A stretch of 17,181 nt of DNA from CAZGYE01 sp964530165 (GCA_964530165.1 CAZGYE010000100.1:1-17181); one strand, 5' to 3'. Numbered from the stretch's first letter, positions 6,817 through 15,898 are shown. Notes: generated from the sequence alone by a model not told the origin. Made by a program: numbers and translations.

Positions 6817-8921
6817 CGCGGTGAGGTGGGACGTTGTCGCTGGGCCTCCAGTGCGATTCGGAGATTTTGTTGTGCGTCGGCGTCGCCGGGACGGATGCGC
6901 AGCGCCTGGCGGTAATGGCTGACGGCGTCGGCAAACTGCCCTTCTTCGACCAGCAGCAGGCCCAGGTTGTTGTGGGCGTCGGCATCGTCGGGGTTCAACC
7001 GGATGGTTTGGGTATAGTGCGAGATCGCCTGCGTCCGCTTGCCGAGTTTCGCCAGCGCGAAAGCCAGGTTGTAATGGATGTTCGCATCCTTTGGCTTCAG
7101 GCGGACCGCTTCGCGATAATACACCAAGGCCTCCTCGAACCGTTTCAGCTCGGCAAGAATCGCGCCCACCATGTGATGGGCGTGGGCGTCGTCGGGATGG
7201 ATCCGCAGGACCTCGGCAAAGTGTTTGCGGGCCTCTTCGAATTCTTTCCGCTCGAGCAGGGCCGCACCGAGCAACTGATGGGCCTCGGCATAGTCGGGAC
7301 TGTGCCTGAGCGTCTTGCGATAATACTCGATGGCCCGATCGGTCTTGCCGGTCATCTTCAGGTACGCGGCGGCGAGAAACAGACTCTCGGGATCGTCGGG
7401 AAGAGTTTCCAGCGCGCGAAGCGCCAGCGGACCGGCCTCGTAGTGTTTGCCGGCCCAGTTCAGCACCTTTGCCAAATTTCGCAGAGCCACCGCATGCGCT
7501 CGCGGGTCGATCCGCGATTCGATCCGCTCGGTAATCCGCTTGAGATCCACGTCGGCCCACGAGACGTCGGAATCAATGATTTTCTCTCGAATCAACCGTT
7601 GGGCAACGGCAACGGCCAACATGCGGTTTGCCGCGATCGTCGGATGCACGTGATCGAGAAAGAACTCTCGGCCGAGAGAATTGTGACCATAGTTTCGCAG
7701 ACATTCGTTCTTCAACAGCGTCTCGAAGTCGATCAGCGGGACGGAGAGCCGTTTTGCCGTCTGAGGGAAAATCTTCCGCATCTCTGACACGGCTCGCAGC
7801 GGGCAGACGTCCTCGTCGAGGGCCCGCTGGAAGGCGACGGCGGCCTCTGCCCGACGATTCCTGTCGAACAGTACGCGCCCGATGCGGTAATGCAGTTGGG
7901 CAAAACGGTCGTCGATCTGCTCTGCCTGCCGATACGCGGCGAGCGACTCGTCCAGATCTCCGCCCTCCTCGAGCGTCTTGCCCCGTTCGTAGAACTCGGA
8001 CCACCGCTCGAGTTCAGACGAGTCGAGCCCGTCGGAGTGCTGGCTCTTAAACGGAGCACAATCTTTGAGGTTCGATGCCGGCGCGATGAACAAAATCTTC
8101 GCGTCCCGGGAACGAGCGATGGAGACCATACGGGTTAGATTGACCTCGAAGTGTTTCAGAATTCGCGCGCGCAGTTCGTCATCACGGTGATACGAGGAGG
8201 GGCCGACGGTGTGGTCCAGCACGGCGTCCACTTCGCCGGGGAATTGATAGCGGCTTCCATCCGACCGCTGGGTCGGCTTGAGTAGACTGTGCAGCAGCGA
8301 AAACGTTCGCGTTCTGCCCAGAACCGCTGAGACTCGAAGTCTCGCCGGCGAGGCGGCACGCATGTCACCATAGGTCCGCTGCTCAAGGAACTCGTTCTGG
8401 CCGGTGTAAACGATGAACAGATCGGGGTCGTATTGCAGCAGCTCTTCCATCAGAGCCGCGACACGATAGCTGGCGTAACTGATTCCACCGGCGTTAATGA
8501 CTTCCCAAGTCGTGTCGGGCGCCAGAGCGGGCAACAATTCGCGGAGCCAACCGGCCGGCGACGTCGTGTCGTCATAGGGCCGGCCGTAAGTGCTCGAACC
8601 GCCCATCGAGAAGATGCGAAACGTTCCCGCGGGCTTCGCTTTCGGAAATCGTTGGGCGTTGAAGTATTCGAGCTTGTTCGGGGCGGTCGTCATCCACACA
8701 CGCCCGTCGGGTCGACGGCGCTCGACGTACAAGGGAATGTTCGCCGCGAAACCAACGAACGGATCACGAGTTGCGAGAATCGGCCGCACGCCCAGAAGCG
8801 CCAGCGCTCCTTCCAAGGCGCCGAAAAACAGCAGCGTCGTTAACAGTGAAAAGACGAGTTTCTTCCGCAGCGACAACCGATGGACGCGAGGGCCGGAAGA
8901 TTCAACAACACGTCGTGACAT
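6795..8921 (-). CDS. Membrane-anchored SGNH/GDSL-like hydrolase with TPR repeats
   Basis: A 708-residue protein. A basic N-terminus and one hydrophobic helix (about 21-44) suggest a membrane anchor with the rest outside the cytoplasm. The SGNH hydrolase blocks are: GGSSTYG with nucleophile S109 (107-113), NAGG (143-146), GQNE (174-177) and DHVHP with D423/H426. Two TPR-like helix pairs (about 305-372) are inserted between blocks III and V. After the catalytic domain come six 34-residue TPRs (about 478-682) with DDA/DAHNNLG-type signatures. The hydrolase probably acts on an acyl ester or surface polymer, with the TPRs recruiting partners; the substrate is unknown. No clear Shine-Dalgarno precedes the ATG, and a MITE-like element ends 16 bases upstream. 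The last residues come from an inverted repeat. Confidence 0.85.
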   Translation of the reverse strand: MSRRVVESSGPRVHRLSLRKKLVFSLLTTLLFFGALEGALALLGVRPILATRDPFVGFAANIPLYVERRRPDGRVWMTTAPNKLEYFNAQRFPKAKPAGTFRIFSMGGSSTYGRPYDDTTSPAGWLRELLPALAPDTTWEVINAGGISYASYRVAALMEELLQYDPDLFIVYTGQNEFLEQRTYGDMRAASPARLRVSAVLGRTRTFSLLHSLLKPTQRSDGSRYQFPGEVDAVLDHTVGPSSYHRDDELRARILKHFEVNLTRMVSIARSRDAKILFIAPASNLKDCAPFKSQHSDGLDSSELERWSEFYERGKTLEEGGDLDESLAAYRQAEQIDDRFAQLHYRIGRVLFDRNRRAEAAVAFQRALDEDVCPLRAVSEMRKIFPQTAKRLSVPLIDFETLLKNECLRNYGHNSLGREFFLDHVHPTIAANRMLAVAVAQRLIREKIIDSDVSWADVDLKRITERIESRIDPRAHAVALRNLAKVLNWAGKHYEAGPLALRALETLPDDPESLFLAAAYLKMTGKTDRAIEYYRKTLRHSPDYAEAHQLLGAALLERKEFEEARKHFAEVLRIHPDDAHAHHMVGAILAELKRFEEALVYYREAVRLKPKDANIHYNLAFALAKLGKRTQAISHYTQTIRLNPDDADAHNNLGLLLVEEGQFADAVSHYRQALRIRPGDADAQQNLRIALEAQRQRPTSPRAGSSAP

Positions 8922-8937
8922 GACGAGAAACCAGATT

Positions 8938-9070
8938 CAGTAGTTCCGAATTTGACTCGGAACCCGTCCGGGTGGCCGGGTCTGACCAACGGGAAGGCCC
9001 GGAAGCAATACATCGGGGCCATCGCATGCGCTCTGACCCCGCCACCCATCGATCAAATTCGGAACTACTG
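8938..9070. mobile_element. MITE-like element, 133 bp, with 18-bp perfect TIRs and 5-bp target duplication
   Basis: The terminal inverted repeats CAGTAGTTCCGAATTTGA (8938-8955) and its exact complement (9053-9070) are perfect over 18 bp. They are flanked directly by AGATT on both sides (8933-8937 and 9071-9075), a 5-bp target-site duplication. Inside, GGGTGGC-CGGGTCTGA on the left and the reverse of GCTCTGACCCCGCCACCC on the right are related, so the inverted symmetry extends imperfectly inward. There is no coding capacity. It sits between the stop of the propeller gene (9077) and the start of the SGNH-TPR gene (8921). The parent transposase family is not identifiable from the window. Confidence 0.8.
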
Positions 9071-9076
9071 AGATTG

Positions 9077-12000
9077 TTACTTTGGGCCCAGGCAGATCAA
9101 CTTTCCGCCTGCGGTTGTGACGTACAGGCGGTCTCCGGCGACGGCCAGGCAATCGTGCACGAACTGGTCCGCAACGGGGTGTTCGTCGAGCGGCTTGCCG
9201 TCAACCACTGAATACGAGCGGACGGAATTCGACGCGAAATCGCCGTCGTACAATCGGCCTGCAACGTAGAGCCTGCTTTCGGCGAGCACCATGCCTTTCA
9301 GCCGTGCGGTGTTCGGCATCTTGATCGACCATTTTTTGCCCGCTGCCGGGTGGACGAAGAGTTCGGCATTTCCAGAAAGCTTGCCGTCCCCCCCGTCGAC
9401 GCTGCCGCACGCTTTGTAGCCGCACGTCGCCGATTCGTTGAACGCCAGCATCTGACCGCTCTTGTCCTTTCCGGCCGACCACAACTGCAGGTTCTTGCGC
9501 AGGGCGATCGGACGTTTGTACCAGGCGTCGTTCAACAGCCCTAGTCGTCCGCCGCGCAGCCGAGTTTGGGCGGCGCCGCCGTCTTTGCCGGTCTTGGCGT
9601 CGAATTGCCACGAGGCCATTTGAATCGATTGGCCCTCGCCGTTGAGCACGTCCGGCACGCCAGGGTATCCTTGCGGTCGTTTGGACCAGACGAGTTTGCC
9701 GGTCCGTGGCTCGACGGCAAAAACGATCACCCCGCCGTCGGCATCGGCGTGGCGTCCCGCGACGAAATAGGCAAGCCCGTCGAAGACGAGCACACCGCCG
9801 GTGACCGGCCACGGCGACTCAAGCTGCCCGTAGGCCACAATTCGCTTTTCGCGGGGCGCAGCCCGGAACCGCCAAAGGAGCGTTCCGGTCTGGGCCTGCA
9901 AGCAGGTAACCCATCCGTCGCGAGCACCGAACAGGCACAGCCCGGCGGTGATTGTCGGCGGGCAATCGACGCGGCCGCCGGCCGTGTAGCTCCAACGTGG
10001 TTTGCCGCTGTCGGTCTCGAAGGCCCAGACACGGTGGTCGTCGCTTGCGGCGACGAACGCCAGGCGATCGGCGACGACGGGACTGCTGAGCCGCCCGCCG
10101 TCTTTGAGGTCCCACTGGGCCGTCAACGGCGAGTGGGCCACGTCGGCGACCACGTGCTCCCACAGCGTGTTCAACCGCGCCGGACCGCGGGCCGGCGTGC
10201 TGCCGCTGCGCCGGGTGTCGTGGCGATAGGTGGGCCAGTCGGTTGAATTTTGGATTTTCGATTTTGGATTTTGGATTTCTGTGTGGTAGCCTGGCCCGGT
10301 TTGGAGCCGGATGGTGGACGTTGCGGCGGCGTCCGCTTTGTACATCTCGGCGGTGGCCAGACCGAGAAATCCGCGGAGCCACGGAGCACACCCGCAGGCA
10401 TGCGGAAACGTATAAACCAGCCCGTTGGCCGGCAGGACACCGGCAAACTGGCACGAGTTGCGCGCCGCGTCGAAGTGCCGGTATGCTCCCGTCTTCAGAT
10501 CGGCGATATCCAGCGACCCGCACAAGAAGTACCGCTCGGTGGCCACGTCGGAGCTGCAGCGGTGCTTGAAGAGAAAGTCCGCAGGCTGAACGACCCGTTT
10601 CTTGACTTGACCCGTCAGTGGGTCGAGCCCTTCCCATGCGTATTGCTTCTTTCCTTCGAATGCCGCAGCGTGCACCCAGACCAGGCCGCCGAGGTACATC
10701 ACCTTGGCAAAACTGCCGCCGTGGCTGATCGTGGGATACTTGTAGCCCCAGAGATGCGACCCGTCCTTGGCCGAAACCGCATGTGTTCCGCCGGGGCCGG
10801 CCGCCACCAGCACCCCCGCCTGATAGAAGACCAACTCCACCGGGCCTTTGCACCACGACTTCGTGGATTTGGTCCACTGCTTTTCTCCAGTTTTCAGGTC
10901 GAGACACCCAAATGTCGAATCACCCCCCCTTCGACTCGCGTCGGCGTGAAAGTAAACATGGCCGTCGCCAGCGACAAGCTTTGTGGGCCGGATCGGTTGT
11001 CTCCACTTCAAACGCCCCGTCTCGGCGTCGAGACAGCCCATCCCCTCGGGCAGTTCCACCACCAACAGACCGTCGAGTAAGATGAGTTGCTTGGGGTGTC
11101 GGGTTTGTTTGTAACTGTGCGTGATCCGGCCCGTTTTCGCGTCGAGCATCACCAACGGGCCGTTTTGCTCCAGAACGGTATAGACTCTCTCACCCACCAA
11201 GACCAAAGGCGTCCGACCCTTTGTGGTCTTCCTCTTCCACAAGAAGAGTCCGTTGTAGGCGTCGCGAGCGATCAACGAATTCTGCTTGACCGCTCCGCCG
11301 GCAGTTTGGACTTCGTCCTCAAAGACGTAGACCAATTGCTCTCGGGAAGCGACCACACCGGGGACCGCGGATTTGCGATAACCGGTCGGCCAATTTGGAC
11401 CGGCCACCCAGCGCACGCCCGACAGTACGCCGACAATCTTGTCTTTCGAGACGGGATTGCCGCTTGCGTCGTGACGCGGATGCGTCCACTCGTCCATATC
11501 CGCTCTCACCGGGCCTATGAATTTCGCCCAGATGCCGCCGCTCTCGGAGACGTCAAATCGATCGAGACCGGCGTCTCTCATCATGCCGGTCAGTTGCTCT
11601 CCGGTCAGCGGAGAACCGCCGGCACCGGCCCGCTGTCCCAACCAGGCGACTCCTCCCGGACGCAGCACGCGAGGGACCTCGTCGAGTTGCAGCCCCTTTC
11701 GCTTCAAGTCGGCTAGACCGTCGACGACGAGCAGGTCGACCAGATGATCGGCATACGGCAGCCGCCCCAGCGAACTCTCTTCAACCGAGACCACACCGGC
11801 CAGCCCCCGAGAGTCGATTGTGCGGCGCGCCCGCTCGACGGCTTCCCGGCTGGCCGAAAGACCGTGCACCAGAAACCGCCCGCCGCCGGAGAGCGCCGTC
11901 GTCAACGTGCCGTCCTGAACACCCAGGTGCACGCACAACCCCGACGTTGTCCCCAGCGAGTCCAGCATCGAGCGGGCCAAAGCCTCAGCGTCGGTTTTCC

Positions 12001-12145
12001 GCTTGGCGGTCGAGGAATTCGGAACCAGAAACAAAAACGACCCCAAACAAAAAACGGTCAATCCAGCAACGAACGAGTATCTCCAGCGGCGATCAATGTG
12101 TCTCACGGTTTCGTCTTTCGTATTGAACACGCCTACACGCTCCAC
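9077..12145 (-). CDS. Membrane-anchored methyltransferase-like / PQQ-type beta-propeller fusion protein
   Basis: A 1022-residue protein. A hydrophobic anchor (about 24-42) is followed by a class I SAM-methyltransferase-like domain (about 52-200): motif I region LCVHLGVQDGTL (70-81), HGLSASREAVERARR (94-108), LPYADHLVDLLVVD (129-142) and VLRPGGVAWLG (160-170). Next comes WTHPRHDASGNPVS, then two PQQ-like propeller blocks (about 240-620 and 637-1022) with repeated TG-x-LxW blades. A cysteine-rich stretch, SCQ and PHACGCAPWLRGF, lies in the first block. Motif I lacks the normal GxGxG, so methyl transfer is doubtful. The function is unknown; a periplasmic role is inferred. GTG 12145 is used here; GTG 12106 is an alternative, and neither has a good Shine-Dalgarno. 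A heptamer array codes residues 623-634 in the linker. Confidence 0.8.
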   Translation of the reverse strand: MERVGVFNTKDETVRHIDRRWRYSFVAGLTVFCLGSFLFLVPNSSTAKRKTDAEALARSMLDSLGTTSGLCVHLGVQDGTLTTALSGGGRFLVHGLSASREAVERARRTIDSRGLAGVVSVEESSLGRLPYADHLVDLLVVDGLADLKRKGLQLDEVPRVLRPGGVAWLGQRAGAGGSPLTGEQLTGMMRDAGLDRFDVSESGGIWAKFIGPVRADMDEWTHPRHDASGNPVSKDKIVGVLSGVRWVAGPNWPTGYRKSAVPGVVASREQLVYVFEDEVQTAGGAVKQNSLIARDAYNGLFLWKRKTTKGRTPLVLVGERVYTVLEQNGPLVMLDAKTGRITHSYKQTRHPKQLILLDGLLVVELPEGMGCLDAETGRLKWRQPIRPTKLVAGDGHVYFHADASRRGGDSTFGCLDLKTGEKQWTKSTKSWCKGPVELVFYQAGVLVAAGPGGTHAVSAKDGSHLWGYKYPTISHGGSFAKVMYLGGLVWVHAAAFEGKKQYAWEGLDPLTGQVKKRVVQPADFLFKHRCSSDVATERYFLCGSLDIADLKTGAYRHFDAARNSCQFAGVLPANGLVYTFPHACGCAPWLRGFLGLATAEMYKADAAATSTIRLQTGPGYHTEIQNPKSKIQNSTDWPTYRHDTRRSGSTPARGPARLNTLWEHVVADVAHSPLTAQWDLKDGGRLSSPVVADRLAFVAASDDHRVWAFETDSGKPRWSYTAGGRVDCPPTITAGLCLFGARDGWVTCLQAQTGTLLWRFRAAPREKRIVAYGQLESPWPVTGGVLVFDGLAYFVAGRHADADGGVIVFAVEPRTGKLVWSKRPQGYPGVPDVLNGEGQSIQMASWQFDAKTGKDGGAAQTRLRGGRLGLLNDAWYKRPIALRKNLQLWSAGKDKSGQMLAFNESATCGYKACGSVDGGDGKLSGNAELFVHPAAGKKWSIKMPNTARLKGMVLAESRLYVAGRLYDGDFASNSVRSYSVVDGKPLDEHPVADQFVHDCLAVAGDRLYVTTAGGKLICLGPK
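10245..10279. repeat. Heptanucleotide tandem repeat, locus C
   Basis: Five exact in-phase 7-base units, consensus GGATTTT (variants GAATTTT, CGATTTT, GGATTTC), lie inside the propeller gene. Read on the minus strand they encode EIQNPKSKIQNS, a seven-residue period, just before the DWPTYRHD opening of the second propeller block. AT-rich units in a GC-rich gene make the array stand out. Confidence 0.8.
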
Positions 12146-12194
12146 GTTGCTATTGACCCGCAGTCATCCCATTTCGGCTTGTGTCGCCTGCATG

Positions 12195-13286
<1,092 letters not shown>

Positions 13287-13294
13287 GGGTTCGA

Positions 13295-13300
13295 CTCCCT
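13295..13300 (-). promoter_or_regulatory. Ribosome binding site that fixes the DUF1559 start
   Basis: AGGGAG lies 8 bases upstream of ATG 13286 and overlaps the TAG stop of the preceding gene. It shows that translation begins upstream of the heptamer arrays, so the repeats are very likely translated. Confidence 0.6.
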
Positions 13301-13802
13301 ATGGTTGTTTGCTGATCTCGACCGTCACTTGTTTCGTTCGCTTTGCGAAGTAAACGACGCCGGACGGGTAGATTGCTTCGACGGCGACGATTCGCTGGTT
13401 GGGCCGCTGGTCCGGTTTCTGTACGCTGATTTTCACGAATCCGGAATGGGGGCCGCCGAGTTCGTCTGCGGCGATATTCCACGATTCGCCGGGATAGTCG
13501 GAATCGGCCGCCAGGCGGCTCGCCGCTCGCTCCATTGCCGATTCGGCCAGCCATTCCGCCTGCAGATAATCTTGCTGTCTGCGCACCTGGCGGCGATGCG
13601 TGACCGCCAGCCGAAGCAACGACCCGAGCAGCATCGAGACCAACACCAGACAAACCATCGCCCCGATCAAAACGGCGCCACGTCGTCGCGTGTGCGGCGA
13701 ACCGTTGAGCCGCCGGACTTGTCCGGCGCGCCAAGAGGACCCTGCTTTTTCGTCGCGCGGAGCAAGCTCCGCGGCTAAATTGGCTCGCGGCAATCTTCTC
13801 AT
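13299..13802 (-). CDS. GspK/PilX-like minor pseudopilin
   Basis: A 167-residue prepilin-like protein. RRRG42/AVLIGAMVCLVLVSMLLGSLL gives a possible prepilin peptidase site and a transmembrane helix (43-63). There is no Glu at +5 of the mature part (G47), as in GspK. The following QAEWLAESAMERA (81-93) resembles the conserved helix in GspK/PilX proteins. Full GspK is about twice as long, so this is a short relative and PilX-like naming is equally possible. Its ATG overlaps the GspJ-like stop by 4 bases (ATGA), so translation is coupled. Residues 10-31 are coded by two hairpin repeats, making the leader 42 residues. A role at the tip of a type II secretion-like pseudopilus is inferred from context. 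Confidence 0.7.
   Translation of the reverse strand: MRRLPRANLAAELAPRDEKAGSSWRAGQVRRLNGSPHTRRRGAVLIGAMVCLVLVSMLLGSLLRLAVTHRRQVRRQQDYLQAEWLAESAMERAASRLAADSDYPGESWNIAADELGGPHSGFVKISVQKPDQRPNQRIVAVEAIYPSGVVYFAKRTKQVTVEISKQP
13711..13728. repeat. Perfect 8-bp hairpin in the GspK-like leader (first)
   Basis: CGCCGGAC-TT-GTCCGGCG: an 8-bp GC-rich stem with a two-base spacer, inside the coding leader of the GspK-like gene. It is paired with a second hairpin of the same geometry 27 bases away. Confidence 0.7.
13756..13773. repeat. Perfect 8-bp hairpin in the GspK-like leader (second)
   Basis: CGCGGAGC-AA-GCTCCGCG: same design as the hairpin at 13711-13728 but a different sequence. The two hairpins plus the spacer span 63 bases, a multiple of three, so the frame is kept. 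Confidence 0.7.
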
Positions 13803-14380
13803 CGATCTCTCCGGGCAAAACGGTAATCACGGGCAAGGGCCGCTTCAATGTGAAGGACCCGGCTGCCGCTTCGTGGCGCGGTGCTGCGCCCTTCTGCAGG
13901 ATCGGTGCGAGTCACCGGTTTCGGCGGGCGGTTGATCACCACACGCACGAGATCCGGTTCCCGTGTCCGCTCGAAACGGATGGCGGAATCCCGCGGAAAA
14001 TAGAACACGTCACGGTGCCGGACTTCCCCCGCCTCTGATTGGGTCCGGGTGACGGCGCCCCGGTCGATCTGGAACGAGACGGTCCGCTGTTTGGGGAGTG
14101 TCAGCTCGAGGCGTGCGACGCCGCCGGGCGGTGGCGATGGAATGTCCGCGCTGGTGGCGGCATGCACGTCCTGCCGCAACGTGCGGGAGAACCTCGCCAG
14201 CGACGTGCCGTACCAGAGTGTCTTGGTCGAGCTGCGCTCGGCCTGCAGCATCAGGTGAATCATGGTCACAGCCAGTCCGAGCATGACCGTGGCGATTCCC
14301 ATCACGACAACCATTTCCAGCAACGATGTGCCGCGCCGGGTTGGTTTGATAAATTGTGCTCGACGCACGGAATCGGTCAT
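13799..14380 (-). CDS. GspJ/PilW-like minor pseudopilin
   Basis: A 193-residue prepilin. The leader ends in TRRG17/T18 and the mature part begins TSLLEMVVVMGIATVMLGLAV with E22 at +5, the classic N-terminal methylation motif plus helix. The remainder (ERSSTKTLWYGTSLARFSRTLRQDV and a beta-rich C-terminal part) is of GspJ/PilW type: arginine-rich helix followed by strands that begin LELTLPKQ and VSFQIDRGA. The leader is a normal 17 residues and free of repeats, unlike its two downstream neighbours. It overlaps both neighbours by 4 bases (ATGA), so it is translationally coupled. Probable minor component of a pseudopilus; the GspJ assignment rests on position and length as much as on sequence. 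Confidence 0.78.
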   Translation of the reverse strand: MTDSVRRAQFIKPTRRGTSLLEMVVVMGIATVMLGLAVTMIHLMLQAERSSTKTLWYGTSLARFSRTLRQDVHAATSADIPSPPPGGVARLELTLPKQRTVSFQIDRGAVTRTQSEAGEVRHRDVFYFPRDSAIRFERTREPDLVRVVINRPPKPVTRTDPAEGRSTAPRSGSRVLHIEAALARDYRFARRDR

Positions 14381-14796
14381 TTGGCCCTCCCGCTACGATA
14401 GACCCACGCAACCAGCCGAACCGGTGCGACGCGGCGTCCGGCCCGATTCTTCCAGGTCAGTTCGACGGCAATTCGCTTTGCATCCGGTGCCGGCGGTTTC
14501 GAGCTGACTGCAATGGTGAGCTTGGCCTCAGGGAGTTGCCGCTCGGTGTCGTCGGCCAGTTTGATCGTCCGGACGTTCTCGGTCGTAATGCGTTCCCAAG
14601 GCTCGACGGTGATCCGTTCCATGATGTTGGCGACTTCCGCGATCGCTTCCTGTCGCTCGAGGGACGCCCGGCGCTGTTGGCCGATCCAGCCGAGAGTCGG
14701 CAAGGCCACGGACATGACGGTTCCGATCAGGACGCCGGCCACGATCACTTCCACAAGCGTCATGCCGCGTCTGGGCTTTGTCAGACTTGAGTTCAT
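14377..14796 (-). CDS. GspI-like minor pseudopilin
   Basis: A 139-residue prepilin starting at ATG 14796, 2 bases after the GspF stop. The leader KPRRG11/M12 is followed by MTLVEVIVAGVLIGTVMSVAL, with E16 at +5. The helix continues as ERQEAIAEVANIMERI, similar to the GspI pattern, and a small beta domain follows (LTIAVSS, VELTWKN, VRLVAWVYR). Size and place between GspF and the GspJ-like gene fit GspI. The frame stays open far upstream of this ATG, but that part is antisense-free shadow of the GspF gene in another frame and has no prepilin features, so the start at 14796 is well supported. Confidence 0.8.
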   Translation of the reverse strand: MNSSLTKPRRGMTLVEVIVAGVLIGTVMSVALPTLGWIGQQRRASLERQEAIAEVANIMERITVEPWERITTENVRTIKLADDTERQLPEAKLTIAVSSKPPAPDAKRIAVELTWKNRAGRRVAPVRLVAWVYRSGRAK

Positions 14797-14798
14797 GG

Positions 14799-15884
14799 TC
14801 ACGACAAATCGTTCAGGAGTTTGATGAGTGGCATAAACATTCCGACGACGAAGGTCGCCACGAGGATTCCAACACCGAGCAGCAACACCGGCCGCACGAG
14901 CTCCAGCAACACGGCGAAACGAAACTCCAGACGGCGTTCGATGCTGCGGGCGGTCTCGCGCAGCGCCCACGGCAGGTTGCCGGCCCGCTGAGCTGCGGCC
15001 AATACGGCGGCTTCTCCATGCCGGAGCAAACCGGCTTCGATCAGGCTTTGCCAACAGTCGTCCCCCTGATTCAGATCCTCTTCGACCTGGATAAGCCGGA
15101 GGCGCAGGGATCGCTGGGAATGGCTTTGTGCCATCGTCGAAACCGCTCCGGCCAGCGGCCGCCCGCCCTCGATGACGAGAACCAAATTCCGCAGGATATC
15201 GGGCACGTACAACCGAGGCAGCAGCGCGCTGAGCAACCGGAACGGGCCGGCCGTCGGGATCGTTCTCGTCAACGCGGCGACGTGCAACGTCGTGGCGACC
15301 CACGCTAGAAACAACAGCACAGGGAGAAACAGGTAGAAATACTCGACGAAAACCTCGGACAGGTTGATGACGCCGATCGTCAAACCGGGAAGTTCTGTAT
15401 CGAAGTCCTCGAAGATTTTTTTGAACTTCGGGATGATGTAGTACATTATGAAGCTGACGACTAAAACCATACAGCACAGCAGGGCGCACAGATAGACGAA
15501 CACGCCGCGGGACGACGAGGGGATGGTTTCCTGCCTTTTCGTGAAGGCGGCGGCCGCCAGTCGCAGCGCGGGTCCCAACGTGCCGGATTCGGCGCCGACA
15601 CGAGCGGCCAGTAGGACGTTCGGCGGCAGGATGCCGGGTATTTGCTCGAGCGCATCGGGCAGGGAAATCCCTGCCTTCAACAGATCGGCCAGGTCGTGCA
15701 GCTTCCCTCGCCACTGGCCCCGTGAATCCTCGGCCAGCGCTTCGATTTCGTCCACCAGCGGCAACTGCTTCTCTGCAGAGATCGCCAGCACCCACAGCAG
15801 GGCGCCCTGCCGGGCTACTTTTGCGCGCAACGGTCCACAATACCAGAACGGGTCAAAGATTTGAAAATCACGAAAAATACTCAT
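14799..15884 (-). CDS. gspF: GspF-family inner-membrane protein (paralogue 1)
   Basis: A type II secretion/type IV pilus platform protein, 361 residues from ATG 15884. Two T2SSF helical domains (about 25-145 and 220-345) and three hydrophobic segments (about 128-151, 180-203, 323-350) are visible. Diagnostic pieces are GISLPDALE (72-80), IPKFKKIFEDFDTELPG (151-167) and the terminal FMPLIKLLNDLS. It lacks the short N-terminal MKFRYTA-type domain present in its neighbour. The GTG at 15893 is an alternative start but has no ribosome site; ATG 15884 has GTGGGA close by. It lies 14 bases after the second paralogue and 2 bases before the GspI-like gene. GspF normally contacts the GspE ATPase and GspL. 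Confidence 0.9.
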   Translation of the reverse strand: MSIFRDFQIFDPFWYCGPLRAKVARQGALLWVLAISAEKQLPLVDEIEALAEDSRGQWRGKLHDLADLLKAGISLPDALEQIPGILPPNVLLAARVGAESGTLGPALRLAAAAFTKRQETIPSSSRGVFVYLCALLCCMVLVVSFIMYYIIPKFKKIFEDFDTELPGLTIGVINLSEVFVEYFYLFLPVLLFLAWVATTLHVAALTRTIPTAGPFRLLSALLPRLYVPDILRNLVLVIEGGRPLAGAVSTMAQSHSQRSLRLRLIQVEEDLNQGDDCWQSLIEAGLLRHGEAAVLAAAQRAGNLPWALRETARSIERRLEFRFAVLLELVRPVLLLGVGILVATFVVGMFMPLIKLLNDLS

Positions 15885-15898
15885 GTGTCCCACAACAA

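Noticed and set aside
8938..9070. Intrinsic terminator as the full explanation of the inverted repeat
   Set aside because: The arms are 97 bases apart, there is no T-run at either end, and the flanking 5-bp duplication is better explained by transposition.
9819..10907. 362-codon minus-strand frame inside the propeller gene
   Set aside because: It is a shifted frame of the propeller gene; the propeller frame has domain repeats throughout, while this one is Arg/Gly-rich and featureless.
14797..15840. Upstream part of the GspI-like frame (348 codons)
   Set aside because: It is the GspF coding region read in another frame on the same strand; the prepilin leader and the 2-base gap place the real start at 14796.
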